Positions 26,893 through 37,454 of a stretch of 64,000 nt of DNA are shown here, piece after piece. This stretch comes from Burkholderiales bacterium. Its GTDB lineage: Bacteria; Pseudomonadota; Gammaproteobacteria; Burkholderiales; Burkholderiaceae_C. The stretch lies in assembly GCA_003963115.1 (NCBI GenBank), contig RXJQ01000002.1, positions 39,322 to 103,321 on the forward strand. Reading direction: 5' to 3'. Under the pieces are notes generated by a model. That model was not told the origin of the DNA. It saw only the letters and a program-made list of their open reading frames with translations, and did not search any database. A program made the translations under genes and the position numbers. Every line of letters begins with the position of its first letter. Position 1 is the first letter of the stretch.

Positions 26893-29289
26893 ATGAGCGA
26901 TATCGACCAACAAAACAAGTCTTCTCGATCCGGCCCCAAGAGCCCCCGCGCTCAGGCCTGGTGGGTGGTGTGGATCGTGAAACCGGTCGCGGTTTTGGCG
27001 GGCTTGGGGGTGGCGGGCGTCCTGGGTGTGCTGCTGCTGGCCGGAATTGGCGTGGCCGTCGCATACCCGAATTTACCGGAAGTGAGGGGTTTGGCTGACT
27101 ATCAACCCAAAATCCCTTTGAGGGTTTTCTCAGCTGATCAGGTTTTGATTGGCGAATTTGGCGAAGAAAAGCGCAATTTCCTGCCCATTACCCAAATTCC
27201 CAAAGTCATGCGGGACGCTGTTCTGGCGATTGAAGACGCCCGCTTTTACAAACACGGCGGGGTGGATTACGTCGGTGTATTGCGCGCCGGCCTGGCCAAC
27301 TTTGGGGAAGCCCGCAGCCAGGGCGCGTCGACCATCACCATGCAGGTGGCGCGCAATTTTTACCTGCCCACCGAAAAGACCTTCACCCGCAAGATCTACG
27401 AGATGCTGCTGGCGCTGAAAATCGAAAGCCTGCTGAACAAGAACCAGATTCTGGAGCTGTACATGAACCAGATCTATCTGGGTCAGCGCGCCTACGGCTT
27501 TGCGGCGGCCTGCGACACGTATTTCGGCAAGCCCATCAAGGACATCACGGTGGCCGAGGCCGCCATGCTCGCCGGCCTGCCCAAGGCACCGTCGGCCTAC
27601 AACCCCGTTCGCAACCCCAGGCGTGCCACCATCCGCCAGCAATACATCATCGACCGCATGTTTGAAAACGGCTTCATCACCGCCGAACAGCGGGATGAGG
27701 CCAAAGCCGAGGTCTTGCACTACCGGACCAAGGCCCCCATTCCCGTCCATGCCGAATATGCCGCCGAGGCCGCCCGCTCGCTGATGCACGACCAGTATGG
27801 CGACGAGGCCTACACGCGCGGCCTGAACGCCTACACCTCGATCAACATGACCGAGCAGACCGCCGCCTACAAGGCTTTGCGCAAGGGGTTGCTGGATTTC
27901 GACCGCCGCCAGGCCTGGCGGGGCCCGGAGGCCTACATCGATCTGCCCGCCGACCCCAAACAGATCGACGTGCGCGTAGCTGAAGCATTGGAAGAACACC
28001 CTGACAGCGAAGACATCCGGGCAGCCGTGGTGCAGGCCACGGAGCCTCGCAAGATCATCGCCACGCTGCAGTCCGGCGAGCAGATCACCATCAACCAGGA
28101 TGGCCTGAAAGCCGTGGGCAACGCCCTGACCGACAAGGCCAACCCCAAGCAGCAGATCCGCCGTGGCGCCATCATCCGCGTCAACCAGGACAAGCAGGGC
28201 ATGTGGTACGTGCAGCAGTTGCCTGAGGTGGAAGGCGCCTTCGTGTCCATGGACCCGCGCACAGGCCTGATCCGCGCCATGGTGGGGGGCTTCGACTTTG
28301 GCCGCAACAAATTCAACCACGTCACCCAGGCGTGGCGCCAACCTGGCTCCAGCTTCAAGCCCTTCATCTACTCGGCGGCGCTGGAAAAGGGCTTCACGCC
28401 AGCCACGGTCGTCAACGATGCGCCACTGTTCTTCGATGCAGGCACCACGGGCGGCCAAGCCTGGGAGCCCAAGAATTACGACGGCAAGTTCGAGGGCCCG
28501 ATGCCCTTGCGCAAGGGCCTGGCCAAATCCAAGAACATGATCTCGATCCGCGTGCTGCGCTCTATCGGCGCACGTTACGCCCAGGACTGGATCACCCGCT
28601 TCGGATTCGAGGCAGACAAGCACCCCGCCTACCTGACGATGGCCCTGGGCGCGGGCTCGGTGACCCCTTTGCAGATGGCCGACGCATATGCCGTGTTCGC
28701 CAATGGCGGCTACCGTGTCAACCCGATGTTGGTGACCAAGGTGACCGACAACCGCGGCCACCCCCTGGCTCAATACCGCCCTGCGCAGTTGACGGAGAGC
28801 ATGCGCGCCATCGACGCCCGCAATGCCTTCATCATGAGCAGCCTGCTGCAGGAAGTGACCCGTTCGGGCACGGCGGCCAAGGCCCAGGCCACACTCAAGC
28901 GCCCCGACCTCTATGGCAAGACTGGCACGACCAACGACTCGATGGACGCCTGGTTCGCTGGCTACACCCTGCACAACGTGGCCGTGGTCTGGATTGGCCA
29001 TGACCAGCCTCGCAAGCTGGGCGACAGGGAAACCGGCGGCGGCTTGTCCCTGCCCGTGTGGATCGATTTCATGACCACCGCTCTGCACAACGCCCCCATC
29101 GAGGAACCCGCTCCACCCGAGGGGGTTGTCAACGTGGGCGGCGAATGGTTCTACGAGGAATACACCCCTGGAACCGGTGTACGCGAACTCGGCCCTGACA
29201 GCACCGACAGCCCCAATGGCGCAACGCCGGCCCCCAGCTCCGACGAGGAAAAGCGAGGGATCCTCAATATGTTCGGCAAGCCCGAATAG
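26893..29289 (+). CDS. mrcA: Penicillin-binding protein 1A
   Basis: A bifunctional peptidoglycan synthase of 798 residues. One membrane helix (about 33-58), a glycosyltransferase-51 domain with catalytic Glu114 in IEDARFYKHGG, an OB-like insert typical of PBP1A, and a transpeptidase domain with Ser486 in SSFK, SKN in LAKSKNMIS and KTGT at 676-679. It polymerises and cross-links glycan at the inner membrane. Divergent from pilM, the usual arrangement in betaproteobacteria. Ends 4 bp from the convergent cyaY. Confidence 0.96.
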   Translation: MSDIDQQNKSSRSGPKSPRAQAWWVVWIVKPVAVLAGLGVAGVLGVLLLAGIGVAVAYPNLPEVRGLADYQPKIPLRVFSADQVLIGEFGEEKRNFLPITQIPKVMRDAVLAIEDARFYKHGGVDYVGVLRAGLANFGEARSQGASTITMQVARNFYLPTEKTFTRKIYEMLLALKIESLLNKNQILELYMNQIYLGQRAYGFAAACDTYFGKPIKDITVAEAAMLAGLPKAPSAYNPVRNPRRATIRQQYIIDRMFENGFITAEQRDEAKAEVLHYRTKAPIPVHAEYAAEAARSLMHDQYGDEAYTRGLNAYTSINMTEQTAAYKALRKGLLDFDRRQAWRGPEAYIDLPADPKQIDVRVAEALEEHPDSEDIRAAVVQATEPRKIIATLQSGEQITINQDGLKAVGNALTDKANPKQQIRRGAIIRVNQDKQGMWYVQQLPEVEGAFVSMDPRTGLIRAMVGGFDFGRNKFNHVTQAWRQPGSSFKPFIYSAALEKGFTPATVVNDAPLFFDAGTTGGQAWEPKNYDGKFEGPMPLRKGLAKSKNMISIRVLRSIGARYAQDWITRFGFEADKHPAYLTMALGAGSVTPLQMADAYAVFANGGYRVNPMLVTKVTDNRGHPLAQYRPAQLTESMRAIDARNAFIMSSLLQEVTRSGTAAKAQATLKRPDLYGKTGTTNDSMDAWFAGYTLHNVAVVWIGHDQPRKLGDRETGGGLSLPVWIDFMTTALHNAPIEEPAPPEGVVNVGGEWFYEEYTPGTGVRELGPDSTDSPNGATPAPSSDEEKRGILNMFGKPE

Positions 29290-29293
29290 CGGA

Positions 29294-29650
29294 TCAGAAG
29301 GCCAGGCCAGATTTCCCGCCCTGCTCGCTCGCACAACTGGACAGCAGGGTAAAAAACTCGTCTCCATGGCGTGTATCTCGCCACTGGCCAGACGCGTCAA
29401 GCTTGAAATGAAAGCCGCCGCGTCGCGCAGCCAGCCACAGCTCGTGCAGCGGCGGTTGGGCGTTGATGATGAGCTGGCTGCGGTTCGGCAGGGTCAGCGT
29501 CAGCATGCTGCCGGTGCGCGCGGTGTCGATGTCGATGACATCGTCTTCGAGCCATGTGTCCACCTTGCGCTCGATGCGCGCCAGTGCGGCCTGGATGGCG
29601 GCATCGTATTGCGCGTCGGTCAGACCCGAGGGGGTATCGAGGGTGGACAT
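29294..29650 (-). CDS. cyaY: Iron-sulfur cluster assembly protein CyaY (frataxin)
   Basis: A 118-residue frataxin homologue that binds iron and regulates cluster assembly by IscS. The acidic first helix and strand (DDVIDIDTARTGSMLTLTL) and LWLAARRGGFHFKL with RDTRHGDEFFTLLSSC near the end are the conserved pattern. ATG has AAGGAAG 6 nt upstream. Its start codon is only 23 bp from that given for lptM on the other strand. Confidence 0.92.
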   Translation of the reverse strand: MSTLDTPSGLTDAQYDAAIQAALARIERKVDTWLEDDVIDIDTARTGSMLTLTLPNRSQLIINAQPPLHELWLAARRGGFHFKLDASGQWRDTRHGDEFFTLLSSCASEQGGKSGLAF

Positions 29651-29673
29651 GGTGACTTCCTTAGAATACGAAC

Positions 29674-29891
29674 ATGAATCAAAACACCCGAATTCTAGGC
29701 AGTATGCTCAACACCGAGCGAATGGCTGGGCCATCAACCCCGACAATACCGGCCGGTCGGTGGCTCGCACGGGCCTGTGCACTGGCCTGCCTGAGCGCCT
29801 GCGCGCTCCTGAGCGCCTGCGGCCAGAAGGGGCCGCTTTACCTGCCCGGCCCAGCCCAATCCGCATCCGACCCCTCTTCCAGCTCCTCGAA

Positions 29892-29895
<4 letters not shown>
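29674..29895 (+). CDS. lptM: Small lipoprotein LptM (YifL)
   Basis: A 73-residue lipoprotein whose mature end begins CGQKGPLYLPG, the hallmark of LptM, which in E. coli assists assembly of the LptDE LPS translocon. The signal helix CALACLSACALLSAC precedes the acylated Cys49. The start is uncertain: ATG 29674 gives a long N-terminus; ATG 29704 or 29722 would give a more usual signal peptide and leave room for promoters. Stop overlaps the lysA start (ATGA), the conserved lptM-lysA arrangement. Confidence 0.88.
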
Positions 29896-31172
<1,277 letters not shown>

Positions 31173-31196
31173 ACCCGCCGCCTTGTTGTCTCAAAC

Positions 31197-31222
31197 AAAA
31201 ACGCCCCGAGGGGCGTTTTTTG
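31197..31222. terminator. Bidirectional terminator between lysA and porin
   Basis: AAAAACGCCC, loop CGAG, GGGCGTTTTTT: a GC-rich stem with A and T tracts, 25 bp after lysA and 25 bp before the end of the convergent porin gene. Confidence 0.9.
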
Positions 31223-31246
31223 TTGGGTCATGAGACAGGGCGGCGA

Positions 31247-32539
31247 TCAGAACTGATGACGGATACCAACCGAGACCACAGTGGTCCACGCGTTGACGTT
31301 TGCGCTACCGCCAGCAAAGAACGGTGTCTCAGTCGAGCCGAAGGTTGTCAGCACTGGGAGCGGGCCCCCGATAACGTTGACACCGACGCCATCGGTCGCA
31401 ACAGACGAACCACCTGTATCTTTCACAGTACCGATGCGCGTGTACACACGGGTTCGCTTGGAGAAGTTGTAGTCACCAGCAAACATCACGCCACGGTCCT
31501 TGCCCTTGGTGAAGTTGGTGAAGCGCGAATACACACCCTCCACGCCGACAGCGAACTGGTCGATCGGGTGTTTGAAGCCCACGGAAAAGACCTGGACTTT
31601 CGGGCCCGTCATGGAGCCAGCGTCGTTTGTGAAGTTGCCTTGAAGGAAGTTGGCGGCCAACACCGTGCCAGTAGACGGCAGGGTGTATTTGCCACCCAGC
31701 GTATAGCCGATGTACTTGTCGAGGCTAGCCAGCACCGTGGCGTTGCTCGTTGCCGGCGGCGTACCAACCAGCACCGCATCGCCAAACTTGTTGTAGTGAT
31801 AGGCCCCCATCAGCGACAGGTCGCTATCGACGGCGTAGTTCAGGTACAGACCATAGGAACGGCCGCGGCCCGTGTTGTTTTCATCGCCAGCAGAGATGCC
31901 GCCGATGATCTGACCATTGGTGGCACTGCCTTGCAAGGCAGTGGTGCTCCGCAGGCCGTTGACCTTGTTGGACACGCCGGCATTGGGGGAGTAAGACAAG
32001 GCGCCAGTCAGGCCACCGGTCTTGAGCCAGTAGCTGATCTGGTTGTCCTGGCGCACCTGCAGGTTGTTGACGACCAGGCCAGACGCCATCAAGTCTGCCG
32101 CACCAATAGACTCCACTGAAGACGTAGCGAATGCATAGAAGATGGGAGCGTATTGACGGCCAATGCGCACTTCACCCACCGGCGTAGTCAGGCCCACGAA
32201 GGCCTGACGCCCCCACATGCGGGAATCCTGGCCGCCTTGTGCGCCCGTATCGGTATTGAATTGCCCTTCAAGGATGAAGATGCCCTTGTAGCCGCCGCCG
32301 ATATCTTCGGTGCCTTTCAAGCCGAGTGCATTCTGCGAGGAGATGCTGGGCGAGACGCGAGTGACGGTCGTGCCGCTGACGACGTTCCCCCGAATGTCTG
32401 ATCCATGGCCTTTGTGCACGTTGTCCAGAGCGCCATCAATGTTGCCATAGAGCGTCAAGCTGGATTGAGCGAAAGCTGCGCCAGCACTGAAGGTAGCCAG
32501 AGCAACCGCGACTGCTTTGGTCAAGACGTTTTTTTTCAT
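31247..32539 (-). CDS. Outer-membrane porin, Burkholderiales trimeric type (copy 1)
   Basis: A 430-residue general porin. Signal peptide MKKNVLTKAVAVALATFSAGAAFAQ, then SSLTLYGNIDGAL, the standard first strand of this family; TTPVGEVRIGRQYAP (loop 3 region) and the C-terminal VVSVGIRHQF, with the final Phe recognised by BamA. ATG 32539 has AAGGAG 7 nt upstream. It lies downstream of a second porin on the same strand but with a terminator between them, so it should have its own promoter. Confidence 0.93.
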   Translation of the reverse strand: MKKNVLTKAVAVALATFSAGAAFAQSSLTLYGNIDGALDNVHKGHGSDIRGNVVSGTTVTRVSPSISSQNALGLKGTEDIGGGYKGIFILEGQFNTDTGAQGGQDSRMWGRQAFVGLTTPVGEVRIGRQYAPIFYAFATSSVESIGAADLMASGLVVNNLQVRQDNQISYWLKTGGLTGALSYSPNAGVSNKVNGLRSTTALQGSATNGQIIGGISAGDENNTGRGRSYGLYLNYAVDSDLSLMGAYHYNKFGDAVLVGTPPATSNATVLASLDKYIGYTLGGKYTLPSTGTVLAANFLQGNFTNDAGSMTGPKVQVFSVGFKHPIDQFAVGVEGVYSRFTNFTKGKDRGVMFAGDYNFSKRTRVYTRIGTVKDTGGSSVATDGVGVNVIGGPLPVLTTFGSTETPFFAGGSANVNAWTTVVSVGIRHQF

Positions 32540-32555
32540 CACAAATCTCCTTGTC

Positions 32556-32573
32556 CCCCCCTGATTCGGGGGG
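32556..32573 (-). other. GC hairpin next to the porin ribosome site
   Basis: CCCCCC, six-base loop, GGGGGG in the 5' leader of copy-1 porin mRNA. It ends 3 nt before the AAGGAG ribosome site (32547-32552). Such a stem could limit ribosome access or protect the 5' end; not a terminator, because no T tract follows. Confidence 0.45.
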
Positions 32574-32667
32574 TGCAAGGGATTGTTGCTGAAAGTGAAG
32601 CGGGCGTCTTAGAGGTTTCTGCTAGCTGTAGCCAATAGGCGACAGGGCACTTGGCGACACCAAAAGG

Positions 32668-32689
32668 AAAAGGGGCCGAAGCCCCTTTT
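32668..32689 (-). terminator. Terminator after porin copy 2
   Basis: AAAAGGGGC, loop of four, GCCCCTTTT; on the minus strand it is followed by CCTTTTGG. It lies 24 bp after the stop of the 32713-33786 porin. The rest of 32574-32712 is AT-richer leader of the next porin. Confidence 0.85.
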
Positions 32690-32712
32690 GGAATCACAAG
32701 ATCTGATCGAGA

Positions 32713-33786
32713 TCAGAAGGTGTGACGGATACCGACAGCGATACCGTGGGTGGTCTTGTCGTTCGTGTTCACAGCAGGACCGCCGACAATACCGAGCTTG
32801 GTGTTCTTGGCGTTGTTCACATTCGTGAACATGCCGTACACCGAAGTACGCTTGGACAGGTCGTAAATGCCCTTGATGGTCACGACTTCAACGTTGTCAT
32901 CAGTCGAAGGATCGCCCAACACATTGCGGGCTTCAGACAGACCGATCACAGCAGTGAAGCTAGGCGCGACGGGAACTGCGACCTTTGCACCCAACACAGT
33001 CAGGCGCTTGTTCAGGCCAGCCGCTGCATTCACTGGGTTCAGAGCCGATTCAGCATCGTAGTAAGCCGTGACCTTGGCCACGCCGAGGTCATAACCCACG
33101 TAGCCCAGCGTGGCATTTGCTTTTTGGTTACCAGCCAAAGTCGTGTCGATCACTTCATCACGAGCGTATTCGTAGCCCAGGCCAGCAGACAGAGGACCTG
33201 CCGCGTACTTCACGCTCAAGCCATAAGCCTTACCCCAGTTGCTGCCAGCGACTTCTCCAGAAGGAGCGCCGCTGGTGCCGTTACCCGTAGAGTACTGCAG
33301 CGAAGCAGTCAGGCCAGGAACTAGCGTAGGCAAGAAATAGGTCACGGCATTGTCAGCGCGACGGTAATCGACGCCAGCGCGGGTACCCACGATCTTGAGA
33401 TCGTCGTAGTTCTGCGCGCTCAGCACATTGCCAGCGATATCTCCGATCGGGGTGTCGATGCGACCCAGACGGATGTCACCAAAACCACCAGCCAGACCGA
33501 CCCATGCGGCACGATCCCAGAAGCGGGCATTGCCTGTAGCGCCGGTATCCACCTTGAAGCTATGCTCCAAGTTGAAATTGGCCTTCAAACCGCCACCCAG
33601 GTCTTCCGAACCCTTCAGGCCCAGACGCGAGGTGCTCAGGTTGTCGGAAGACACGCGGGTAACGGTGCTGTCGCCCTTGACGCTTTCCAGCGAGGCGTCG
33701 ACCACACCGTACAGGGTCACGGAAGATTGAGCGAACGAGGCGCTAGATGCGGCGATGGCAGCCAGAGCCAGCAGAGTCTTTTTCAT
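32713..33786 (-). CDS. Outer-membrane porin, Burkholderiales trimeric type (copy 2)
   Basis: A 357-residue porin with signal peptide MKKTLLALAAIAASSASFAQ and SSVTLYGVVDASLE, an internal loop-3 motif GGFGDIRLGRIDTPI, and C-terminal HGIAVGIRHTF. It is shorter than the neighbouring porin and diverged from it, so this is an old duplication. ATG 33786 has GGAG 7 nt upstream. The 227 bp between it and ruvB carry the divergent promoters; no clear consensus is seen. Confidence 0.93.
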   Translation of the reverse strand: MKKTLLALAAIAASSASFAQSSVTLYGVVDASLESVKGDSTVTRVSSDNLSTSRLGLKGSEDLGGGLKANFNLEHSFKVDTGATGNARFWDRAAWVGLAGGFGDIRLGRIDTPIGDIAGNVLSAQNYDDLKIVGTRAGVDYRRADNAVTYFLPTLVPGLTASLQYSTGNGTSGAPSGEVAGSNWGKAYGLSVKYAAGPLSAGLGYEYARDEVIDTTLAGNQKANATLGYVGYDLGVAKVTAYYDAESALNPVNAAAGLNKRLTVLGAKVAVPVAPSFTAVIGLSEARNVLGDPSTDDNVEVVTIKGIYDLSKRTSVYGMFTNVNNAKNTKLGIVGGPAVNTNDKTTHGIAVGIRHTF

Positions 33787-34013
33787 TGACTTCTCCAAAG
33801 TTGAACCAGAGGCCTCAGCGGCATTGTTGTGTAGGACACGAGCGCGAATCACTCATGCGGACTGAACCAAGCGGTTGCAGCTGTCCCGCTGAAACTAGGT
33901 GGCATTGCATCAGACTTTTTCAGTTTTGGTGGTGAAAGGGTTGTCATAAACCCCTATCCGAAAGGATTAACGTTGCGGTAGAGCAACATCCTCCTGGGAA
34001 GGATAATGATGGG

Positions 34014-35120
34014 ATGAGCATCCAGACCGACGACATCAGCCCTCCCCGCCGAAGCAAAAACAGTACGGCATCCTCGGCTTTTGAAGGTGCCTCGCGCATG
34101 GTCGAGCCTTCTGTGGCATCGCCCAACGAGGACGCGATCGAGCGGGCACTGCGCCCCAAGGACCTGGAGGAATACGTCGGGCAGGCCAAGGCGCGTGAGC
34201 AGTTAGAGATCTTCATTGGCGCCGCGCGAAAACGTGGCGAGGCGCTCGACCATGTGCTGTTGTTCGGCCCGCCCGGGCTGGGCAAGACCACGCTCAGCCA
34301 CATCATCGCGACCGAGCTGGGCGTGAACCTGCGCCAGACCTCCGGCCCGGTGCTGGAAAAGCCCAAAGATCTGGCCGCCATCCTCACCAACCTCGAGCGG
34401 CACGATGTGCTGTTCATCGATGAGATCCACCGTTTGAGCCCGGTGGTGGAAGAGATCCTCTACCCCGCGCTGGAGGATTACCAGATCGACATCATGATCG
34501 GCGAAGGGCCTGCGGCGCGCTCGATCAAGCTGGATCTGCAGCCCTTCACGCTGGTGGGAGCGACGACCCGCGCGGGCATGCTGACCAACCCGCTGCGTGA
34601 CCGCTTTGGCATCGTGACCCGGCTGGAGTTCTACTCGGCCGAGGAGTTGCTGCGCATCGTGACGCGCTCGGCTGGCTTGCTGGGTGCGCCCATCGACCCG
34701 GAGGGCGCGATGGAGGTAGCCCGGCGCTCGCGTGGCACGCCGCGTATCGCCAACCGCCTGCTGCGTCGGGTGCGGGACTATGCCGAGGTCAAGGGCACAG
34801 GCCGCATCACGCGCGAGATGGCCGACAAGGCTTTGGCCATGCTGGATGTGGACCCGCTGGGTTTCGATGTGATGGACCGCAAGCTGCTGGAGGCCATCAT
34901 CCACCGCTTCGATGGCGGGCCGGTCGGACTGGACAATCTGGCGGCGGCCATCGGTGAAGAGCGCGAGACGATCGAGGATGTGATCGAGCCTTATCTGATC
35001 CAGCAAGGCTTTTTGCAGCGCACGCCGCGTGGCCGCATCGCCACCGCGTCAGCGTTCAGGCACCTGGGCTTGCAGGCGCCCACCAGTCAGCAGGATGGGC
35101 AGAAGGACCTGCTGGGGTGA
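34014..35120 (+). CDS. ruvB: Holliday junction branch-migration ATPase RuvB
   Basis: A 368-residue AAA+ motor that drives branch migration with RuvA. Walker A GPPGLGKT at 85-92, Walker B FIDEIHRL, sensor 1 ATTRAG, the RuvB beta-hairpin region and a winged helix with [13 protein letters not shown] variable N-terminal tail of about 40 residues precedes the domain. ruvA and ruvC are not adjacent. Confidence 0.96.
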   Translation: MSIQTDDISPPRRSKNSTASSAFEGASRMVEPSVASPNEDAIERALRPKDLEEYVGQAKAREQLEIFIGAARKRGEALDHVLLFGPPGLGKTTLSHIIATELGVNLRQTSGPVLEKPKDLAAILTNLERHDVLFIDEIHRLSPVVEEILYPALEDYQIDIMIGEGPAARSIKLDLQPFTLVGATTRAGMLTNPLRDRFGIVTRLEFYSAEELLRIVTRSAGLLGAPIDPEGAMEVARRSRGTPRIANRLLRRVRDYAEVKGTGRITREMADKALAMLDVDPLGFDVMDRKLLEAIIHRFDGGPVGLDNLAAAIGEERETIEDVIEPYLIQQGFLQRTPRGRIATASAFRHLGLQAPTSQQDGQKDLLG

Positions 35121-35141
35121 CGTGACTTGGCTGTGTCAGCG

Positions 35142-35381
35142 TCAACGACGGCGCAGCAGGTGGATGTATTCCTCGTGGCCCTCGACTTGCTGTGCCTGCT
35201 GATCGACCAGGTCATTGCCGGTCTGGCGGGCAAAGGCCTGGAAATCGCGCACCGAGCCCGGGTCGGTGGCCAGCACCTTGAGCACTTCGCCGCTGTGCAT
35301 GTCCGACAGGGCCTTCTTGGCCTTGAGGATAGGCAGCGGACAGGTCAGGCCGCGGGCGTCGAGTTCTTTGTGGATGTCCAT
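35142..35381 (-). CDS. TusA-family sulfur carrier protein
   Basis: A 79-residue protein with the TusA/SirA fold: ELDARGLTCPLPILKAKKAL with the reactive Cys14 of the CPxP motif, then GEVLKVLATDPGSVRDFQAF. TusA proteins relay persulfide sulfur for tRNA thiolation, molybdopterin or sulfur metabolism. It follows cysM by 14 bp on the same strand, so a joint sulfur-related operon is likely. Confidence 0.9.
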   Translation of the reverse strand: MDIHKELDARGLTCPLPILKAKKALSDMHSGEVLKVLATDPGSVRDFQAFARQTGNDLVDQQAQQVEGHEEYIHLLRRR

Positions 35382-35395
35382 GGCGGTGTGGTTGA

Positions 35396-36298
35396 TCAGG
35401 CGGGGAAGACGCCGGTAGACAGGTAGCGGTCACCACGGTCGCAGACGATGAAGACGATCGTGGCGTTGCTGAGATTTTGCGCCAGTTGCAGCGCTGCCCA
35501 GCAGGCCCCTGCGGCCGAGATGCCACAAAACAGGCCTTCTTCGCGCGCCAGGCGGCGTGCCATGTCTTCGGCATCGGTCTGGCTCACGTAGACGAGCTCG
35601 TCGACGCAGCTGGGGTCGTAGATCTTGGGCAGATAGGCTTCGGGCCATTTGCGGATGCCCGGGATGCGCGAACCCTCCTGAGGCTGCGCACCGATGATGC
35701 GCACCTGCGGGTTCTTTTCCTTGAGGTAGCGCGACACGCCGGTGATGGTGCCGGTGGTGCCCATAGCGCTCATGAAATGCGTGACGCGGCCCTGGGTGTC
35801 GGCCCAGATCTCGGGGCCGGTGGTGTCGTAGTGGACAGCAGGGTTGTCGGGGTTGGCGAACTGGTCGAGTACGACGCCCTTGCCTTCCCGCACCATCTGG
35901 TCGGCCAGGTCACGGGCGTACTCCATGCCGCCGCTCTTGGGCGTCAGGATGAGCTCGGCGCCGAAGGCCTTCATGGTCTGGGCGCGCTCGATGCTGAGGT
36001 CCTCCGGCATGATCAGCACCATGCGGTAGCCGCGGATGGCCGCGGCCATGGCCAAGGCGATGCCGGTGTTGCCGGAGGTGGCCTCGATGAGCGTGTCGCC
36101 GGGCTTGATCTCACCGCGCTCTTCGGCACGCCGGATCATGTTGATGGCGGGGCGGTCTTTAACCGAGCCCGCAGGGTTGTTGCCTTCGAGCTTGGCCAGG
36201 ATGACATTGCCTCGGGCATCGTTTGCCTCACCAGGCACGCGTTGCAGGCGGATGAGCGGCGTCTTGCCGATGGCGTCTTCGAGCGTGGGGTAGTTCAT
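35396..36298 (-). CDS. cysM: Cysteine synthase B
   Basis: A 300-residue PLP enzyme that makes cysteine (or S-sulfocysteine) from O-acetylserine. PLP lysine Lys47 is in NNPAGSVKDRPA; ATSGNTGIALA is the substrate loop and GTTGTITGVSRYL binds the PLP phosphate. NPAGSVKDR and overall length favour CysM over CysK. The frame is open upstream through the tRNA gene, so ATG 36298 is taken from family alignment. TusA follows. Confidence 0.94.
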   Translation of the reverse strand: MNYPTLEDAIGKTPLIRLQRVPGEANDARGNVILAKLEGNNPAGSVKDRPAINMIRRAEERGEIKPGDTLIEATSGNTGIALAMAAAIRGYRMVLIMPEDLSIERAQTMKAFGAELILTPKSGGMEYARDLADQMVREGKGVVLDQFANPDNPAVHYDTTGPEIWADTQGRVTHFMSAMGTTGTITGVSRYLKEKNPQVRIIGAQPQEGSRIPGIRKWPEAYLPKIYDPSCVDELVYVSQTDAEDMARRLAREEGLFCGISAAGACWAALQLAQNLSNATIVFIVCDRGDRYLSTGVFPA

Positions 36299-36456
36299 CT
36301 GGATGCGCAGAGGCTGCGGCGGATACGGACAGAAGCTGTGGGCGTATTGTCGCAGGCCAGCAAAGCCCGAATGGGGTCTGCTGCTATTCTGTGCTCGGAG
36401 GAAATGGGGGGAGAAACAGGCAGGGCGTAACAGCGAGGCGCTGCGGCCCGTTGAGG

Positions 36457-36541
36457 TGGTGCCCCGGGTCGGACTCGAACCGACACTCCTTGCGGAACCG
36501 GATTTTGAATCCGGCGCGTCTACCAATTTCACCACCAGGGC
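36457..36541 (-). tRNA. tRNA-Leu (anticodon CAA)
   Basis: An 85-nt tRNA read on the minus strand: acceptor GCCCTGG pairs with CCGGGGC, discriminator A, encoded CCA at 36457-36459. The D arm starts TGGTGAAATTGGTAGACGC, the anticodon stem CCGGA/TCCGG holds loop TTCAAAA (CAA), a long class II variable arm follows and the T loop is GTTCGAGTCC. It decodes UUG. The 158 bp between it and cysM contain no gene. Confidence 0.96.
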
Positions 36542-36562
36542 CAGACAGGTGCGAAGATTCAA

Positions 36563-36590
36563 AGCATAGCACAGCTGCCCTATAGGTGAA
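36563..36590 (-). promoter_or_regulatory. Predicted tRNA-Leu promoter
   Basis: On the minus strand TTCACC, 16 bp, TATGCT, with the -10 ending 21 bp before the tRNA 5' end. Consistent with a sigma-70 promoter for a lone tRNA gene. Confidence 0.5.
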
Positions 36591-36656
36591 CCAGTGCTGT
36601 CTGAAACAAAATGGCATGTCGCCAGGGTTGGTACTGCACAAGGGAAGGATCTGCAC

Positions 36657-37454
36657 GTGTTGCATGCATTGTCATCATCTTCGTGGCCGCAGATAAGGTG
36701 GCGCAGGCCTTCGATCAGGCGCGTGCTTACTTGGTCGATCACCGTATTGGTCGTGTTGCTCCTTTTGTCCGGCTGCGGCGCGAGAGGCTTGGTCCGCTCG
36801 GAATTGGCGGGGCGGAACATGGCAGGACCGCAACGCGTCTTGGTGGTGCCAGCCGATTTCGTCATCACGGAAATCACTTTTGGCAAGACCGAGGAGCGGG
36901 TTGTGCCGGCCGAGCGTCACGCAGCACAGGTACTCGCTGATCAGGTTGATGCCCTCAGTAGCGCGGACCACAGTTTCGAGACCCAACACTTTTCAGACCT
37001 GAATATCGACGAGCAACAAACGCTCCTGCAGCACCGCGCCCTATTTGCCACCATGGTCAGCCAGCTTTTGCTGGTCAAGGAAGACGCGATCGACGCATGG
37101 AAAGACAAGGAACGCTATTTCGACTATTCCCTGGGCCCAGGCATGCGCGAGATTGCCGAACGGCATGGCATTGACACAGTGATCTTCTTGGTGGGGAAAG
37201 ACAAGGTGCGCAGCACGTCGCGCAAGGTACTGGATGCCATCACGGCGGTGCTGCCACTGGGCGAGTCGCTCAGTTCTCAACCTGCGGTGGTCGTGCTGGG
37301 TGTGGTGGAAATGCGTAGCGGCCAGATCCAGATGTTTGACAGTGACACCGCGGCACGGAAAGCCCTGACCGACGATGACGATGTTCGCGCATTGGGCAAA
37401 TCCGTTCTGACGGACTTCCGCAGCAGCATCAAAGACCGGAGTAAGGCATCATGA
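36657..37454 (+). CDS. Lipoprotein of unknown function, first gene of a three-gene envelope operon
   Basis: A 265-residue predicted lipoprotein. A basic N-terminus is followed by a strong hydrophobic core and lipobox LSGC (Cys40). The mature part has VLVVPADFVITEITFG near its start and a later VVVLGVVEMRSGQIQMFDSD, vaguely like the alternating strands of CsgG/TolB-N-type lipoproteins, but I cannot assign a family. GTG 36657 is chosen because AAGGATC lies upstream; the frame continues to 36594. The stop overlaps the next start (ATGA). Confidence 0.7.
   Translation: MLHALSSSSWPQIRWRRPSIRRVLTWSITVLVVLLLLSGCGARGLVRSELAGRNMAGPQRVLVVPADFVITEITFGKTEERVVPAERHAAQVLADQVDALSSADHSFETQHFSDLNIDEQQTLLQHRALFATMVSQLLLVKEDAIDAWKDKERYFDYSLGPGMREIAERHGIDTVIFLVGKDKVRSTSRKVLDAITAVLPLGESLSSQPAVVVLGVVEMRSGQIQMFDSDTAARKALTDDDDVRALGKSVLTDFRSSIKDRSKAS

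Noticed and set aside
27130..29400. 756-codon open frame on the minus strand
   Set aside because: Antisense to mrcA, whose catalytic motifs are all intact; composition is that of a shadow frame.
29463..29891. Long N-terminal extension of lysA
   Set aside because: The extra codons run antisense through cyaY and through lptM in another frame; the family start is ATG 29892.
36431..36443. CAGCGAGGCGCTG palindrome after tRNA-Leu as a terminator
   Set aside because: The stem is only 5 bp and no T tract follows.
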